Positions 27,643 through 35,942 of a stretch of DNA of 64,000 nt are shown here, piece by piece. This stretch comes from JALHVH01 sp964585685 (GTDB lineage Bacteria > Acidobacteriota > Aminicenantia > Aminicenantales > Saccharicenantaceae), in NCBI GenBank assembly GCA_964585685.1, contig CAZPEP010000042.1:113776-177775 (forward strand). Direction: 5' to 3'. Below the pieces are notes generated by a model. The model was not told where the DNA came from, did no database searches, and saw nothing but the letters and a program-made list of their open reading frames with translations. Both the position numbers and the translations under genes were made by a program. The stretch's first letter is position 1. Every line of letters starts with the position of its first letter.

Positions 27643-28658
27643 ATAAACCGCCTGAAAAGATTTTTCGCCCGTTGAACGGCGCCGTTTCCTGTGAGTCCAG
27701 GCCACTTCTTCCGGGCAGTGTGCCAGCCCGCCCGCAGTGGTTCGACGACTCCCATACGCAAGCGCGGGGCAATGCTGTAGGTTCGGCGTGGTCGCGCCCG
27801 GTAGCGGGACCATTGCTGCTCGAACAGCTCGCAGGCGCAGTCGTAGAGCTCCTGGTCGTAGGCGGTTAACGCCTCGATGCGCTCGATCACGTCAGGCGGG
27901 GTCGTCGCGCGATAGCTGTGCATCTTAACCGAGGTTTTTCGCGGACCGATGTTTTTCGCCGGTAAACGGGCCGGCGGCCGAATTCCTATGACATCGCAGA
28001 TGAGCTCGACCGATTCCGAAAAACGTTCGGTAAGGCCCACGACGGCCATGCTCTCCAACCGTTGGCGCGCCATTGCGGCGATCCGGACCATGTCCTGGCT
28101 TTCCGTGAGCGCTTCAGCGCGCAGCGGCCCCTGAAGAAGCTGATCGGAAGAGCCGATCGCGCCGTCCTTCAGATAAGGCCGGTAGTCGTAAAGGATGCCC
28201 AAGTGCCTTGTTTGATGATTGCGGATGAAGTCACGTAATTCTTTCACTTCCAGCCATTGGCGCAGATCTGCGTCCGCATGCGACTGCATCAGCTCCAGGT
28301 AGGCTGGAGTCAAGTGCGGCGAATTTCTTTTGATGGCCTGCTGTTCGTACAATATCGCGGAGACGCTCCGCTCAAGGGGATCGCGCAACATGGTGATGCA
28401 CGGGAGGTCCGGGCGCCCCACCAGTTCGAACAATCCTGGACCAAAATGGCATAAGTAGCATCGATAGCGCTTAAGATCGGCCAGGCTGACTTGTTGGAAG
28501 GTTTTCGGCAATACGAGGGATATCACATCCCGCCCGCGGTAGGCCGAGCGCAGCAGGGCACTGAGCGAAAGGCCGGCTGTTTTGGGAATATGCATGAAGT
28601 AGAGCGGCGGCGGCTCATAATGAAATTCAAGCGGTCGGAACATGGTTATCTTTATCAT
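27639..28658 (-). CDS. Sulfotransferase family 2-like protein (paralogue)
   Basis: A 339-residue protein starting MIKITMFRPLEFHYEPPPLY, with the PAPS loop FMHIPKTAGLSLSALL and the 3-phosphate motif CITMLRDPLERSVSAILYEQ. It shares gene length, motif order and a long C-terminal block (KNIGPRKTSVKMHSYRATTP and then the ERIEALTAYDQELYDC run) with the gene at 21164-22183. The two probably arose by duplication and sulfate related positions. It is divergent from the plus-strand fucosyltransferase-like gene, with 73 bases between start codons, so a promoter pair is expected there. Confidence 0.86.
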   Translation of the reverse strand: MIKITMFRPLEFHYEPPPLYFMHIPKTAGLSLSALLRSAYRGRDVISLVLPKTFQQVSLADLKRYRCYLCHFGPGLFELVGRPDLPCITMLRDPLERSVSAILYEQQAIKRNSPHLTPAYLELMQSHADADLRQWLEVKELRDFIRNHQTRHLGILYDYRPYLKDGAIGSSDQLLQGPLRAEALTESQDMVRIAAMARQRLESMAVVGLTERFSESVELICDVIGIRPPARLPAKNIGPRKTSVKMHSYRATTPPDVIERIEALTAYDQELYDCACELFEQQWSRYRARPRRTYSIAPRLRMGVVEPLRAGWHTARKKWPGLTGNGAVQRAKNLFRRFI

Positions 28659-28731
28659 CCATGGTCAATCCGGCATTGACTCGCGTTCTAATCCCTCATA
28701 TATTCATCTGCGACGGCCACAGGTGGTTTGT

Positions 28732-29697
28732 ATGATTGCTACCGCTTCCACCAAGACGCTGACCGTGGCCTGCGAAGCCGGCCTGGGGAATCGATTGCGC
28801 GTATTGCTCTCGGGAATGGCTCTGGCCGAGGCCTCTGGAAGGCGCTTCACCATGCTCTGGCCGCGAAGCCCAAGCTGCTCGGCGGTATTCTCTGATTTGT
28901 ACGAAACAGCCTGGCCCGTGCAGGACCTGGCAATGTCAGCGAATTGGGGTCTGTTTCTGCACACCTTCAACTCGCCGACCGGCTCCAGCTCCAGTGTAGT
29001 CGATCTTCTTACAATTCCTTCTCCGGACGTGCGCGTCCACGCCTACAATTGGCTACTGAGACCGGAGATTTACCCGTCCCACCGGCAGTTGATGCGACGT
29101 TGTGTGGAACTGTTCGATGAATTGCTCCCTGTAGTGGAAGTGCGGGAGCGGATCAAGGCGTTTCACGTCGCCGCGTTCCGCCCACGAATGATCGGTGTGC
29201 ACCTGCGCCGGGCCGATCATCAGCTCGCTGCGCCGACCGCCGCTGGAAACACGAGAAGTGCGATGGCGGCGGTAGATCGTTGGCTCGAGAAATGGCCTGA
29301 GGCCGGGATCCTGTTGTGTACCGACGACGGTGCTATTCATCAACGCACTCGCCGTGCCCTGCCCACCGAAGGCGTGCGTGCCAAGTTTCTGTGGCGCTAC
29401 GGTGAGCGCGTGGTGTCCACTACGCCGCGGTCTCTTAATCGTAACGAACCGGTCGCAATTCAGGATGCGCTCGTAGATATGATGCTCCTGCGCCAGACGG
29501 ACGGCTTGGTCGGCACGGCCGGCAGCTCGTTTTCGGCCCTAGCTGCCTTCGGGCGACCCATCCCCATTATATATTGCAGGTCCCCAAACCGGCTCCGGTA
29601 CTTGATGCCCATTCAGCAATGGATAAAAGGGAATATTCGGTGGGGCGAATTGCAGAACTACTATAAGCGTTTAGTACGGAGCCGCTTCCGATTATAG
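28732..29697 (+). CDS. Fucosyltransferase-like protein (GT23/NodZ-type fold)
   Basis: About 321 residues and the only plus-strand gene in the 18-37 kb array. ATG at 28732 follows AGGTGG by five bases. It opens LTVACEAGLGNRLRVLLSGM, the GxGNR donor loop, and has PRMIGVHLRRADHQL, the HxRRxD motif that binds GDP in alpha-1,6-fucosyltransferases and protein O-fucosyltransferases. Near the end, QTDGLVGTAGSSFSALAAFG is the expected SSFS donor-site motif. It probably transfers fucose or another GDP-sugar. Reverse orientation and separate start suggest independent regulation or late insertion. Confidence 0.75.
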   Translation: MIATASTKTLTVACEAGLGNRLRVLLSGMALAEASGRRFTMLWPRSPSCSAVFSDLYETAWPVQDLAMSANWGLFLHTFNSPTGSSSSVVDLLTIPSPDVRVHAYNWLLRPEIYPSHRQLMRRCVELFDELLPVVEVRERIKAFHVAAFRPRMIGVHLRRADHQLAAPTAAGNTRSAMAAVDRWLEKWPEAGILLCTDDGAIHQRTRRALPTEGVRAKFLWRYGERVVSTTPRSLNRNEPVAIQDALVDMMLLRQTDGLVGTAGSSFSALAAFGRPIPIIYCRSPNRLRYLMPIQQWIKGNIRWGELQNYYKRLVRSRFRL

Positions 29698-29730
29698 CCG
29701 CGCCGATGATGAGGAAGTTAGGCAGGGAGG

Positions 29731-30810
29731 TCAAACCCCATCCTCCCGCCGTGCCGCAAAGAACTGCTCCGCCCAGCGGCGCAAGCCTGGTTTATGGCTG
29801 GCCCACTCAAGACAGCCGGATTGTCCTCGTCTCACGTCGTTGGCCGGATCGAAGCGCCGTCGGTGCATTTCCATCCAGCCCTCACCGTGGCCGCGGCTGG
29901 CCCCGCCGTCGCCATGCCAAAGATGCAGCACTTCGCCGGGTGCCCAGCCGATGCGCCCGCTCGTCGCCGCGGCCATGGGTTGCGCCCAGGAGAAGAAGTG
30001 CGCCCAGAAGGGACCGGTCGTCCGCATCACGCCGGGCAACTTGTAGAAGCTCTGCTTCCAACGTCGCGGGATAGCGGCGCGCAGCCGGGTCAGGAGGCCG
30101 CGTTGCGTCGCTTGCCGGCTGAGGCCAGCCGTTCGTGGCACGCGCTGCAAGTTCGCCATGCAAGGGCCGGCCCAATCGCCCTTCATGGCGTGGGCGATAT
30201 AGTGATCTCCGGTGCCGTTGATGAACGATTCGTACAGCTCATGCTGCGCCAGGAAGTCGCGCCGAGCGGCCCAAGCGAAGCCGGTATGTCCGTGGGCGTG
30301 GAAAGTGCCGGCGTGGAGGGTTTGCGGATCCCGGCCCGTGACCAACGCAAAGCTCTCGACGGTGTACTCGTCACCGGTGGCGAAGGAGGCGCCTCGTTTC
30401 AAGCGGATGGCTCGCTTGAAGGGCTGGACGACGGCAAACTCGTCCAGTAGCGCCGCTGTCTCCACGGCCCATTTCGGATTAGTGAAGAGGATATCGCCGT
30501 CCAGCCAGGTCACCTTTGTCGCCTGTTGCGGCAGGTGCGCCACGCCCAAGTTGATCAGCCGCTCCTTTTGCCATAGAACGTGGGGGCCGCGCACTTGAAG
30601 CACATTCGGACCCGACGGCAGATCAAACGGGTCGTCGCCGAAGGCGCATTCGACCGTAAGCAGGGGGATGCCGGCGGCCCGAATAGGGGCGGCGAAGGTT
30701 TCGTAATTAGCCCGGCGCGTCTTATAGTGGGCCGGATTAAAGTAGGCGGTGATGCACCACAAATCTGCACAAGGGGTATAACGCTCGGTCGGATGAGGGA
30801 TCGTGCCCAT
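29731..30810 (-). CDS. Putative GT-A type glycosyltransferase, unclassified
   Basis: A 359-residue protein. LWCITAYFNPAHYKTRRANY is at the start, and TKVTWLDGDILFTNPKWAVE gives a DxD metal site like many GT-A enzymes. HAHGHTGFAWAARRDFLAQH and GTGDHYIAHAM resemble acceptor and catalytic loops. HLWHGDGG near the C-terminus holds a His-Gly-Asp that could complete the site. I recognise it only as a glycosyltransferase-like protein of polysaccharide loci. It lies 3 bases downstream of a GT2 gene and is the last minus-strand gene before the plus-strand insertion. Confidence 0.65.
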   Translation of the reverse strand: MGTIPHPTERYTPCADLWCITAYFNPAHYKTRRANYETFAAPIRAAGIPLLTVECAFGDDPFDLPSGPNVLQVRGPHVLWQKERLINLGVAHLPQQATKVTWLDGDILFTNPKWAVETAALLDEFAVVQPFKRAIRLKRGASFATGDEYTVESFALVTGRDPQTLHAGTFHAHGHTGFAWAARRDFLAQHELYESFINGTGDHYIAHAMKGDWAGPCMANLQRVPRTAGLSRQATQRGLLTRLRAAIPRRWKQSFYKLPGVMRTTGPFWAHFFSWAQPMAAATSGRIGWAPGEVLHLWHGDGGASRGHGEGWMEMHRRRFDPANDVRRGQSGCLEWASHKPGLRRWAEQFFAARREDGV

Positions 30811-30813
30811 GAC

Positions 30814-31506
30814 TTATTTCGGCTTCGCGGACCGCCGCCGGTTGAGCGCGGCCTTGACCGTTTGCAGGTACTCGCTCCGGTTTTCATTGCGCAGGAGGAT
30901 TCCCATGTTGGCATCGTGAATTCGCCTAAGCAGCAGCATCTCGTCGAGCATTCGGTAGCGCAGACCCTTTTCTTGCGCCCGCGCAAACCAATCCACGAAC
31001 TCCCCGGCGCGGCGCCGAACGTCAAAGTCGCCGACGCGCAGAAACGATGCGCGGCGGATCAATAGAGTCCCGGCCACGTAGCCCGGCATCACTTCCTGGA
31101 TGAAGCGCACGCTTTGCCGTGTCGCGACGCTGATATCCGGGCTTAAGAATTGCCGAACATGACCGAAAACGGCTTCCAAAGAGGCGAGGGCAGTCAATAG
31201 AGCCACTTGCTGTGTCAACTTATCGGGCAACCAAAGGTCATCGGCGTCGAGAAAGGCCAGGAAGTCGCCGGCCGCCAGTCGAACGCCCTGGTTGCGGGCG
31301 GCGGCGACCCCCCTATGGGACTGTCGATGACAGCGCACCGACGGGCCGAAGGCACGGGCTACTTCCCCACTGGCGTCGTTGGAGCCGTCGTCGACGATGA
31401 TGATCTCGGAAGAGGGCCGGGTTTGCGCCAGCACGCTCTCGATGGTTTCGGCAAGATAGCGTGCGCCGTTAAAGACCGGGATAATGACGCTAACAAGACC
31501 CCTCAT
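30814..31506 (-). CDS. GT2-family glycosyltransferase (compact)
   Basis: A 230-residue GT-A enzyme. It reads GLVSVIIPVFNGARYLAETI, EIIIVDDGSNDAS and FLAFLDADDLWLPDKL (DxD), followed by RRASFLRVGDFDVRRRAGEF. It is one of three short tandem paralogues (here, 32207-32890, 32895-33635) with the same opening and the same LDADDxW loop, so the group probably arose by local duplication. Four bases separate it from the methyltransferase upstream. Confidence 0.9.
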   Translation of the reverse strand: MRGLVSVIIPVFNGARYLAETIESVLAQTRPSSEIIIVDDGSNDASGEVARAFGPSVRCHRQSHRGVAAARNQGVRLAAGDFLAFLDADDLWLPDKLTQQVALLTALASLEAVFGHVRQFLSPDISVATRQSVRFIQEVMPGYVAGTLLIRRASFLRVGDFDVRRRAGEFVDWFARAQEKGLRYRMLDEMLLLRRIHDANMGILLRNENRSEYLQTVKAALNRRRSAKPK

Positions 31507-31510
31507 GGTC

Positions 31511-32203
31511 TCAGAAGTCCTTGAACGAATGCCACGCGCGCCTATCCTGGGATATCTTGCGAAAGGCCGCTATGCGAAATTCCGGTTGCCCGGCCAGTCT
31601 ACGGATGCGGGCAACTCTTTCCGTGCGAAAACTATCGGGAGGCTGTTCCGGACGGTAGCATTCCAGGGTTGAAATGAAAGAATAAACTTTCCGAATTCCG
31701 GGGAGCATAATGTCGTCTAAGACGACCAAACCACCCGTATCCAACATGCGGTTGACATAGTAGAATTCCACCATTACCTGATCGAACGCATGCCAGCCAT
31801 CAATAAAGACAAAGTCCAGGCTATGTCCCTCTGCCGCGAATCGGGGCAAACAGATTTCCGAAGGTTCTTCATGCAACCTATAAAGTCCGTCGAATCCGGC
31901 CCTGGCCAGGTTTCGAATGCCGACCGACTGCCAGTCGGTACGTTGATGGGGATCGATAATGTCCAGCCGGACATCTTCCTTGTGCTGAAGAACCTCGCAA
32001 ATCGCCAGTGATGATATGCCGTAGGCCATGCCGATCTCAAGGATGCGCCGAGGTTTGCAGGCTGTCAGCCAGGCCTGTAGGAGGCGACATTCCGGCAAAG
32101 GAAGATGGGAGTGCAACGGGAGTGTCTGCCCGTTGTTCAATTCGACAACCCCCGAATCTAATATGTCATTCAATAATGAAGGTTTAACCAGGTTTACAGC
32201 CAT
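31511..32203 (-). CDS. Class I SAM methyltransferase (Methyltransf_24 type)
   Basis: A 230-residue protein. RRILEIGMAYGISSLAICEV is motif I, DVRLDIIDPHQRTDW holds the acidic SAM ribose residue, and LDFVFIDGWHAFDQVMVEFY plus GGLVVLDDIMLPGI give the metal-binding Asp residues of the O-methyltransferase group. Placed between two GT2 genes with 3-4 base gaps, so it is co-transcribed. It probably O-methylates a sugar in the product. Substrate unknown. Confidence 0.85.
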   Translation of the reverse strand: MAVNLVKPSLLNDILDSGVVELNNGQTLPLHSHLPLPECRLLQAWLTACKPRRILEIGMAYGISSLAICEVLQHKEDVRLDIIDPHQRTDWQSVGIRNLARAGFDGLYRLHEEPSEICLPRFAAEGHSLDFVFIDGWHAFDQVMVEFYYVNRMLDTGGLVVLDDIMLPGIRKVYSFISTLECYRPEQPPDSFRTERVARIRRLAGQPEFRIAAFRKISQDRRAWHSFKDF

Positions 32204-32206
32204 TGG

Positions 32207-32890
32207 CTATCGCCTTCTTGCTCCGCGAAGAGATGCACGAAGTCCGCGCAGCAGTTCGCGGCCCGTGGCCTGTAACGATAGATTTTGTCCGTGAAAACGC
32301 TTGGTGAAGAGCACATGTGGTTCCACGCCTTCGGGTGTCTTTAACTTGCGGGCCCGGAAAAACCACTCAGAATCTTCGCCCACGCGGTAAGAAGGATCGA
32401 ACGGGCCAACATTCTCCCAGGCTGTACGGGCCACAAGCAGCCCGCTGGGGACGAAACCGGCCGGTTCGCTTTCGTAGTAGGCGCGGTTCATGGCTGCCGG
32501 CCAGGCGACATTGGGTTCGAGTATGAGATGAAAGCGGCAAACCACATAGCCGTCGCCCTGCTGTTGTAACATCGCCGATTGTTTGGCGAGCTTTTCGGGC
32601 AGCCAAAAATCATCGGCATCCAGGAACGCCAGCATTTGGCCCCGTGCGGCGTTCACTCCGACGTTACGGGCCGCCGCCGGCCCCTGGTTGGTTTGGCGGA
32701 TGTAATGCACGGACGGGCCAAATCCGTGTGCGATCTCGCTGCTGCCGTCAGTGGAACCGTCGTCCACGATGACGACATCGGCGGCCGGGAGAGTCTGTCC
32801 CAAGACGCTCTTTATGGCCTCTGCCAGGAAGCGTTCGCCGTTAAAGACCGGGATGATGACACTTATCGGCTTGTTTGACTCGTTGCTCAC
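32207..32890 (-). CDS. GT2-family glycosyltransferase (compact)
   Basis: A 227-residue GT-A enzyme starting with GTG (32890). PISVIIPVFNGERFLAEAIK, VVIVDDGSTDGSSEIAH and MLAFLDADDFWLPEKL are the donor-site motifs. VARTAWENVGPFDPSYRVGE and SEWFFRARKL complete the acceptor side. Very close to the enzymes at 30814 and 32895. Four-base spacing on both sides indicates one mRNA. Confidence 0.9.
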   Translation of the reverse strand: MSNESNKPISVIIPVFNGERFLAEAIKSVLGQTLPAADVVIVDDGSTDGSSEIAHGFGPSVHYIRQTNQGPAAARNVGVNAARGQMLAFLDADDFWLPEKLAKQSAMLQQQGDGYVVCRFHLILEPNVAWPAAMNRAYYESEPAGFVPSGLLVARTAWENVGPFDPSYRVGEDSEWFFRARKLKTPEGVEPHVLFTKRFHGQNLSLQATGRELLRGLRASLRGARRR

Positions 32891-32894
32891 CTGA

Positions 32895-33635
32895 TTACTC
32901 TACCTCCTTGATCGACATCGGCGGCAAGGCCCGAATCGTGCCATCGTCAGCTAGCCGTCGCCGCCGATCGAGCGAGAGTTTTAGTGCATGCAATACACCG
33001 CGTTGCACAATATTTTTGTCACTGGTCAAGCCGTGCCCATGCAGACGATAGTGCAACGTCACGGCATCGATGTTTAATAGAGGGAGATTGGCTTCGCGCA
33101 GTCGTAAATACCAATCCAGGTCTTCGCTGTGCTTCATGGTATTGCTAAAGTTCCCCGCTCTTTCAAAGATAGAACGGTGGTAAAGCCCGCAACCTACTAA
33201 CATCGGCAGGCACCACGGGTCGGAGAGAATGGCTTCCGATTTCATTCCGTTAACAGCGGGCAGCATTAACAGGCCGCGCGTATGTCCGATCACACCTAAG
33301 GTGGTTGGAGAGCTTGTTATGGCGGCCAGACGGGGCTCCAACGATCCTTCGGGCCATATGTCGTCAGCGTCCAGGAAGGCAATGAGTTCGCCTTTCGCTT
33401 CTATCAAACCCAGGTTCCGCGCGGCCGAAGGCCCGGCGTTGGGCTGATAGAAGTAGCGGATGTCGGTACCCAGACTCTGTGCCAGGGTTGCCGTCCCGTC
33501 CGTGGAGCCATCATTCACAATAATGATCTCCAGCGGCGCATAATATTGGGCGCGGATACTGGCGATCGCTTCGGCCAGAAATTCGGCGCCGTTATAGACC
33601 GGAATGATCACGCTGATCTGCGTTTGATCACTCAT
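32895..33635 (-). CDS. GT2-family glycosyltransferase (compact)
   Basis: A 246-residue GT-A enzyme. QISVIIPVYNGAEFLAEAIA, IIIVNDGSTDGTATLAQSL and LIAFLDADDIWPEGSLEPRL are present, followed by HRSIFERAGNFSNTMKHSED and LDWYLRLREANLPLLNID. Third member of the local paralogue set, with the C-terminal half more diverged than the first half, consistent with acceptor change after duplication. It lies 27 bases downstream of the epimerase. Confidence 0.9.
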   Translation of the reverse strand: MSDQTQISVIIPVYNGAEFLAEAIASIRAQYYAPLEIIIVNDGSTDGTATLAQSLGTDIRYFYQPNAGPSAARNLGLIEAKGELIAFLDADDIWPEGSLEPRLAAITSSPTTLGVIGHTRGLLMLPAVNGMKSEAILSDPWCLPMLVGCGLYHRSIFERAGNFSNTMKHSEDLDWYLRLREANLPLLNIDAVTLHYRLHGHGLTSDKNIVQRGVLHALKLSLDRRRRLADDGTIRALPPMSIKEVE

Positions 33636-33662
33636 GGCGATTCATCATATCCTGCGCTGCCA

Positions 33663-34463
33663 TCAAGCCTTACCGCGCAGGATCGCTGCGACCTGCTGCA
33701 GTGCCCGGCGCACCCGTACGCGCAACCGAGGCACGTATCCCCGCACCAATGTAAAAGCGTCATCCTTCGGCGCGTAGCCGGGCAGAAGTTGTGATACTCC
33801 GGTTTCCAGGCGCTGCCAGCGATTGGCCGAAGGGCCGTGGAAGATGCCGTAGTGCAAGTCGTCCGGCGTAGCCAGTGCGGCCGCAATGAGCCGGATCAGA
33901 TCTCCATGAGTAAGGACATAACTGGGGTCCGCACGGCCTGCGGCCAAAATGGGCGCGTCTGCTGCCAGCACCCACCCCAGTCGCAGGCAGAGCACCGACA
34001 GGCCGTATCGGTCCGCGAAGACGCTGCCCAGCGCCTCGCCCCAAACTTTGGTTGCCGCGTAGAGATTTACAGGGCGTACCGGAGCGGCCGGCGCGCAAAA
34101 ACCGTGCGGATGGCCTTCCAGAACCTGGATGCTGCTGGTGAAAATGACGCGACGGCAGGCGGCCTCGTGCGCAGCCTGGAAGACGTTGTAGGTCCCCACC
34201 AGATTAACGGGCAGCAGGTCTTCCCAGAGAGCGTCATGCTGCCGGGTGGCCAGGTGGAGCACGGTGTCCACCCCAGGGCACAGCTGACGCACGACGTCCA
34301 GATCGGCAATGTCGGCCTGGGTGAAAGGCAAAGCAGAGGGCTGCGGTAACGGCCGGATGTCCGTCAATACAAAATCATAGTCATCGGCCAAATGCTTAAT
34401 GACCAGTTGCCCGATCCGCCCGGCCGCTCCCGTAACCAGCACGCGGCGCTTTTCATTAGCCAT
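33663..34463 (-). CDS. NAD(P)-dependent epimerase/dehydratase (SDR)
   Basis: A 266-residue extended SDR. RRVLVTGAAGRIGQLVIKHL is the cofactor-binding motif, and VNLYAATKVWGEALGSVFAD contains the YxxxK catalytic pair. It is shorter than GalE and resembles the uronate-dehydrogenase/NAD-epimerase subgroup (LRLGWVLAAD after the active site), so uronic acid or deoxysugar substrates are possible. Its ATG directly abuts the PqqD-like gene stop (TAAATG), coupling sugar chemistry to the RiPP-like trio upstream. Confidence 0.83.
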   Translation of the reverse strand: MANEKRRVLVTGAAGRIGQLVIKHLADDYDFVLTDIRPLPQPSALPFTQADIADLDVVRQLCPGVDTVLHLATRQHDALWEDLLPVNLVGTYNVFQAAHEAACRRVIFTSSIQVLEGHPHGFCAPAAPVRPVNLYAATKVWGEALGSVFADRYGLSVLCLRLGWVLAADAPILAAGRADPSYVLTHGDLIRLIAAALATPDDLHYGIFHGPSANRWQRLETGVSQLLPGYAPKDDAFTLVRGYVPRLRVRVRRALQQVAAILRGKA

Positions 34464-34889
34464 TTATTTTTTCTGCACCGGCCAGCCTTGTCCATCCGTT
34501 TCATGGATAGGATCGAGGAGCAGAAGATCCTGCATGTCGGTGTACTTGTCCAGGACCGGGGCGGCAAAGACCTCCGGATAAAGGGCCTGATCTTGGATAT
34601 CGGCGGGGGCGGTTAGGCCTTCACCGGGATCGGGCACAATGAGCTTCTCGTTCTCGAGTTGGGTGATAAAAGAGGTAACGGCCCGGCCGCATTCCTCTCC
34701 TCGATCCGGATAGCGTCGTTCCATCTCGGTGGCGATACGCTCGGGGGAGAAGCCGGCCTTTACGTTTTCCCATATGATCGCGCCGAGTTTATCGGTGCTG
34801 AAATAGGCGCCGCTGATGAAATCGATGATGATGGCTTCGCCTTCGATGGTTTCACTGCTGACTTGGGGGGCGTTGACTCTATAGCGCAT
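34464..34889 (-). CDS. PqqD-like protein with conserved C-terminal peptide tail
   Basis: A 141-residue protein. Residues 1-95 are a PqqD/RRE domain (SGAYFSTDKLGAIIWENVKA and the two-helix FSPERIATEMERRYP region), a fold that binds RiPP leader peptides. Residues about 100-141 are an unusual tail with a block reading KYTDMQDLLLLDPIHE followed by GWP. I recall this KYxDMQxLLxLDPIHxxDxxGWP-like tail, alone or attached to such domains, near HprK-like kinases. It looks like a precursor peptide fused to its recognition element. It overlaps the kinase gene by 11 bases and abuts the epimerase. Confidence 0.82.
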   Translation of the reverse strand: MRYRVNAPQVSSETIEGEAIIIDFISGAYFSTDKLGAIIWENVKAGFSPERIATEMERRYPDRGEECGRAVTSFITQLENEKLIVPDPGEGLTAPADIQDQALYPEVFAAPVLDKYTDMQDLLLLDPIHETDGQGWPVQKK

Positions 34890-35937
34890 GGGGTCCTTCT
34901 CCTTTGGGGTTATCGATCGCCCGGGCGATCATTTCGGGGATTCGCTCCAATTCGCGCCCCAGGTTGATCTGCCGGCAGGGCACCCGGCGAACCAGTTGGG
35001 CCATGGCCCGCACTTCATCGTGGGCGGCGCCGGGCTGGTAGATCAACGTGCTGGGCACGAGGTCACGCAACACTCGGATCGGGGTGGTGGGAGTCAGCGT
35101 GGTCAGCGGTTGGTCCGCGATACGCGCCAGCAGGACCACCCGGATCGGGAGTTCCATCGCCAGTTGCGCCGGTCGGGACCGTTTTACGAAAACCAGGGCT
35201 TTTTCGCTCTCCAGTTCCGAGGGGTTGCTTATCGCAGCCAGAAGGTGGGGAAAACGCCGCATCTGATCCGGCCAAAGTTTGGCTGAATCATAGATGCAAA
35301 GAGCCCTCGGCTCGGGGTCGAGAGACAAGATGCAACGGTCGTCGGTGACATAGCGCATCCCGGCGCTAAGGCAAGCCAGGGCGCTGGTCGATTTTCCAGA
35401 TGCCGTATGGCCCACTAAAAGCGCCCCGCCGGCGGCCGTTCCCACCGCGCCGCAATGGATCATGGGCATATCGAACCCGCGCAGCCACCAGTGCAGGATG
35501 GCTTTTAGAGGGGAGGCACGTTCGCAAGCCGGCAAAGTCGAAGCGTCCGCGGCCCGGAATAGGGCCAGGTGGCGAGTGGAATCGAAAAGGCTCAAGGCCC
35601 CGATATCGGCTTGCAGCGCCGCCAGGATGGGATCGCTTGCCGGTCCCTGGATCAGGCCGCCTGGGGTTATCTGATCCCGCGTCCATGGGCAGAGCGGTAA
35701 GGGAACCCCGGTGGAGGCGCTATCCCAAGCACAGATGATCAGCTCGGGAGCATCTCCTCCGGGCTCTACCGTCAAGTGCTCGAGGGCTCGGGTGAGGGGC
35801 TCAACCAGCGAAGAACCGGCAAAGTGTATGCGCAACCGGTGGCCATGGATCAGGAAATCGCGTTCGACCGCGGAGACGGCCGCTTTTTCCGCCTCCCGAT
35901 AGGCTTGATGGACCGCTGCAAAAAATACGCTTGCCAT
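34879..35937 (-). CDS. HprK-like kinase (RiPP/lasso tailoring type)
   Basis: About 352 residues from ATG 35937; the frame continues upstream but only as Arg/Gly/Pro-rich noise inside the neighbouring gene. The P-loop is GHTASGKSTSALACL (about residue 185), preceded by the PMIHCGAVG strand. The HprK-like acidic pair is in MRYVTDDRCILSLD. Homologues in lasso clusters (PadeK/ThcoK/PsmK group) phosphorylate Ser side chains of precursor peptides. Five bases downstream of an NTP_transf_5-like gene and overlapping the PqqD-like gene, it is part of a conserved trio. Confidence 0.85.
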   Translation of the reverse strand: MASVFFAAVHQAYREAEKAAVSAVERDFLIHGHRLRIHFAGSSLVEPLTRALEHLTVEPGGDAPELIICAWDSASTGVPLPLCPWTRDQITPGGLIQGPASDPILAALQADIGALSLFDSTRHLALFRAADASTLPACERASPLKAILHWWLRGFDMPMIHCGAVGTAAGGALLVGHTASGKSTSALACLSAGMRYVTDDRCILSLDPEPRALCIYDSAKLWPDQMRRFPHLLAAISNPSELESEKALVFVKRSRPAQLAMELPIRVVLLARIADQPLTTLTPTTPIRVLRDLVPSTLIYQPGAAHDEVRAMAQLVRRVPCRQINLGRELERIPEMIARAIDNPKGEGPHAL

Positions 35938-35942
35938 TAGAA

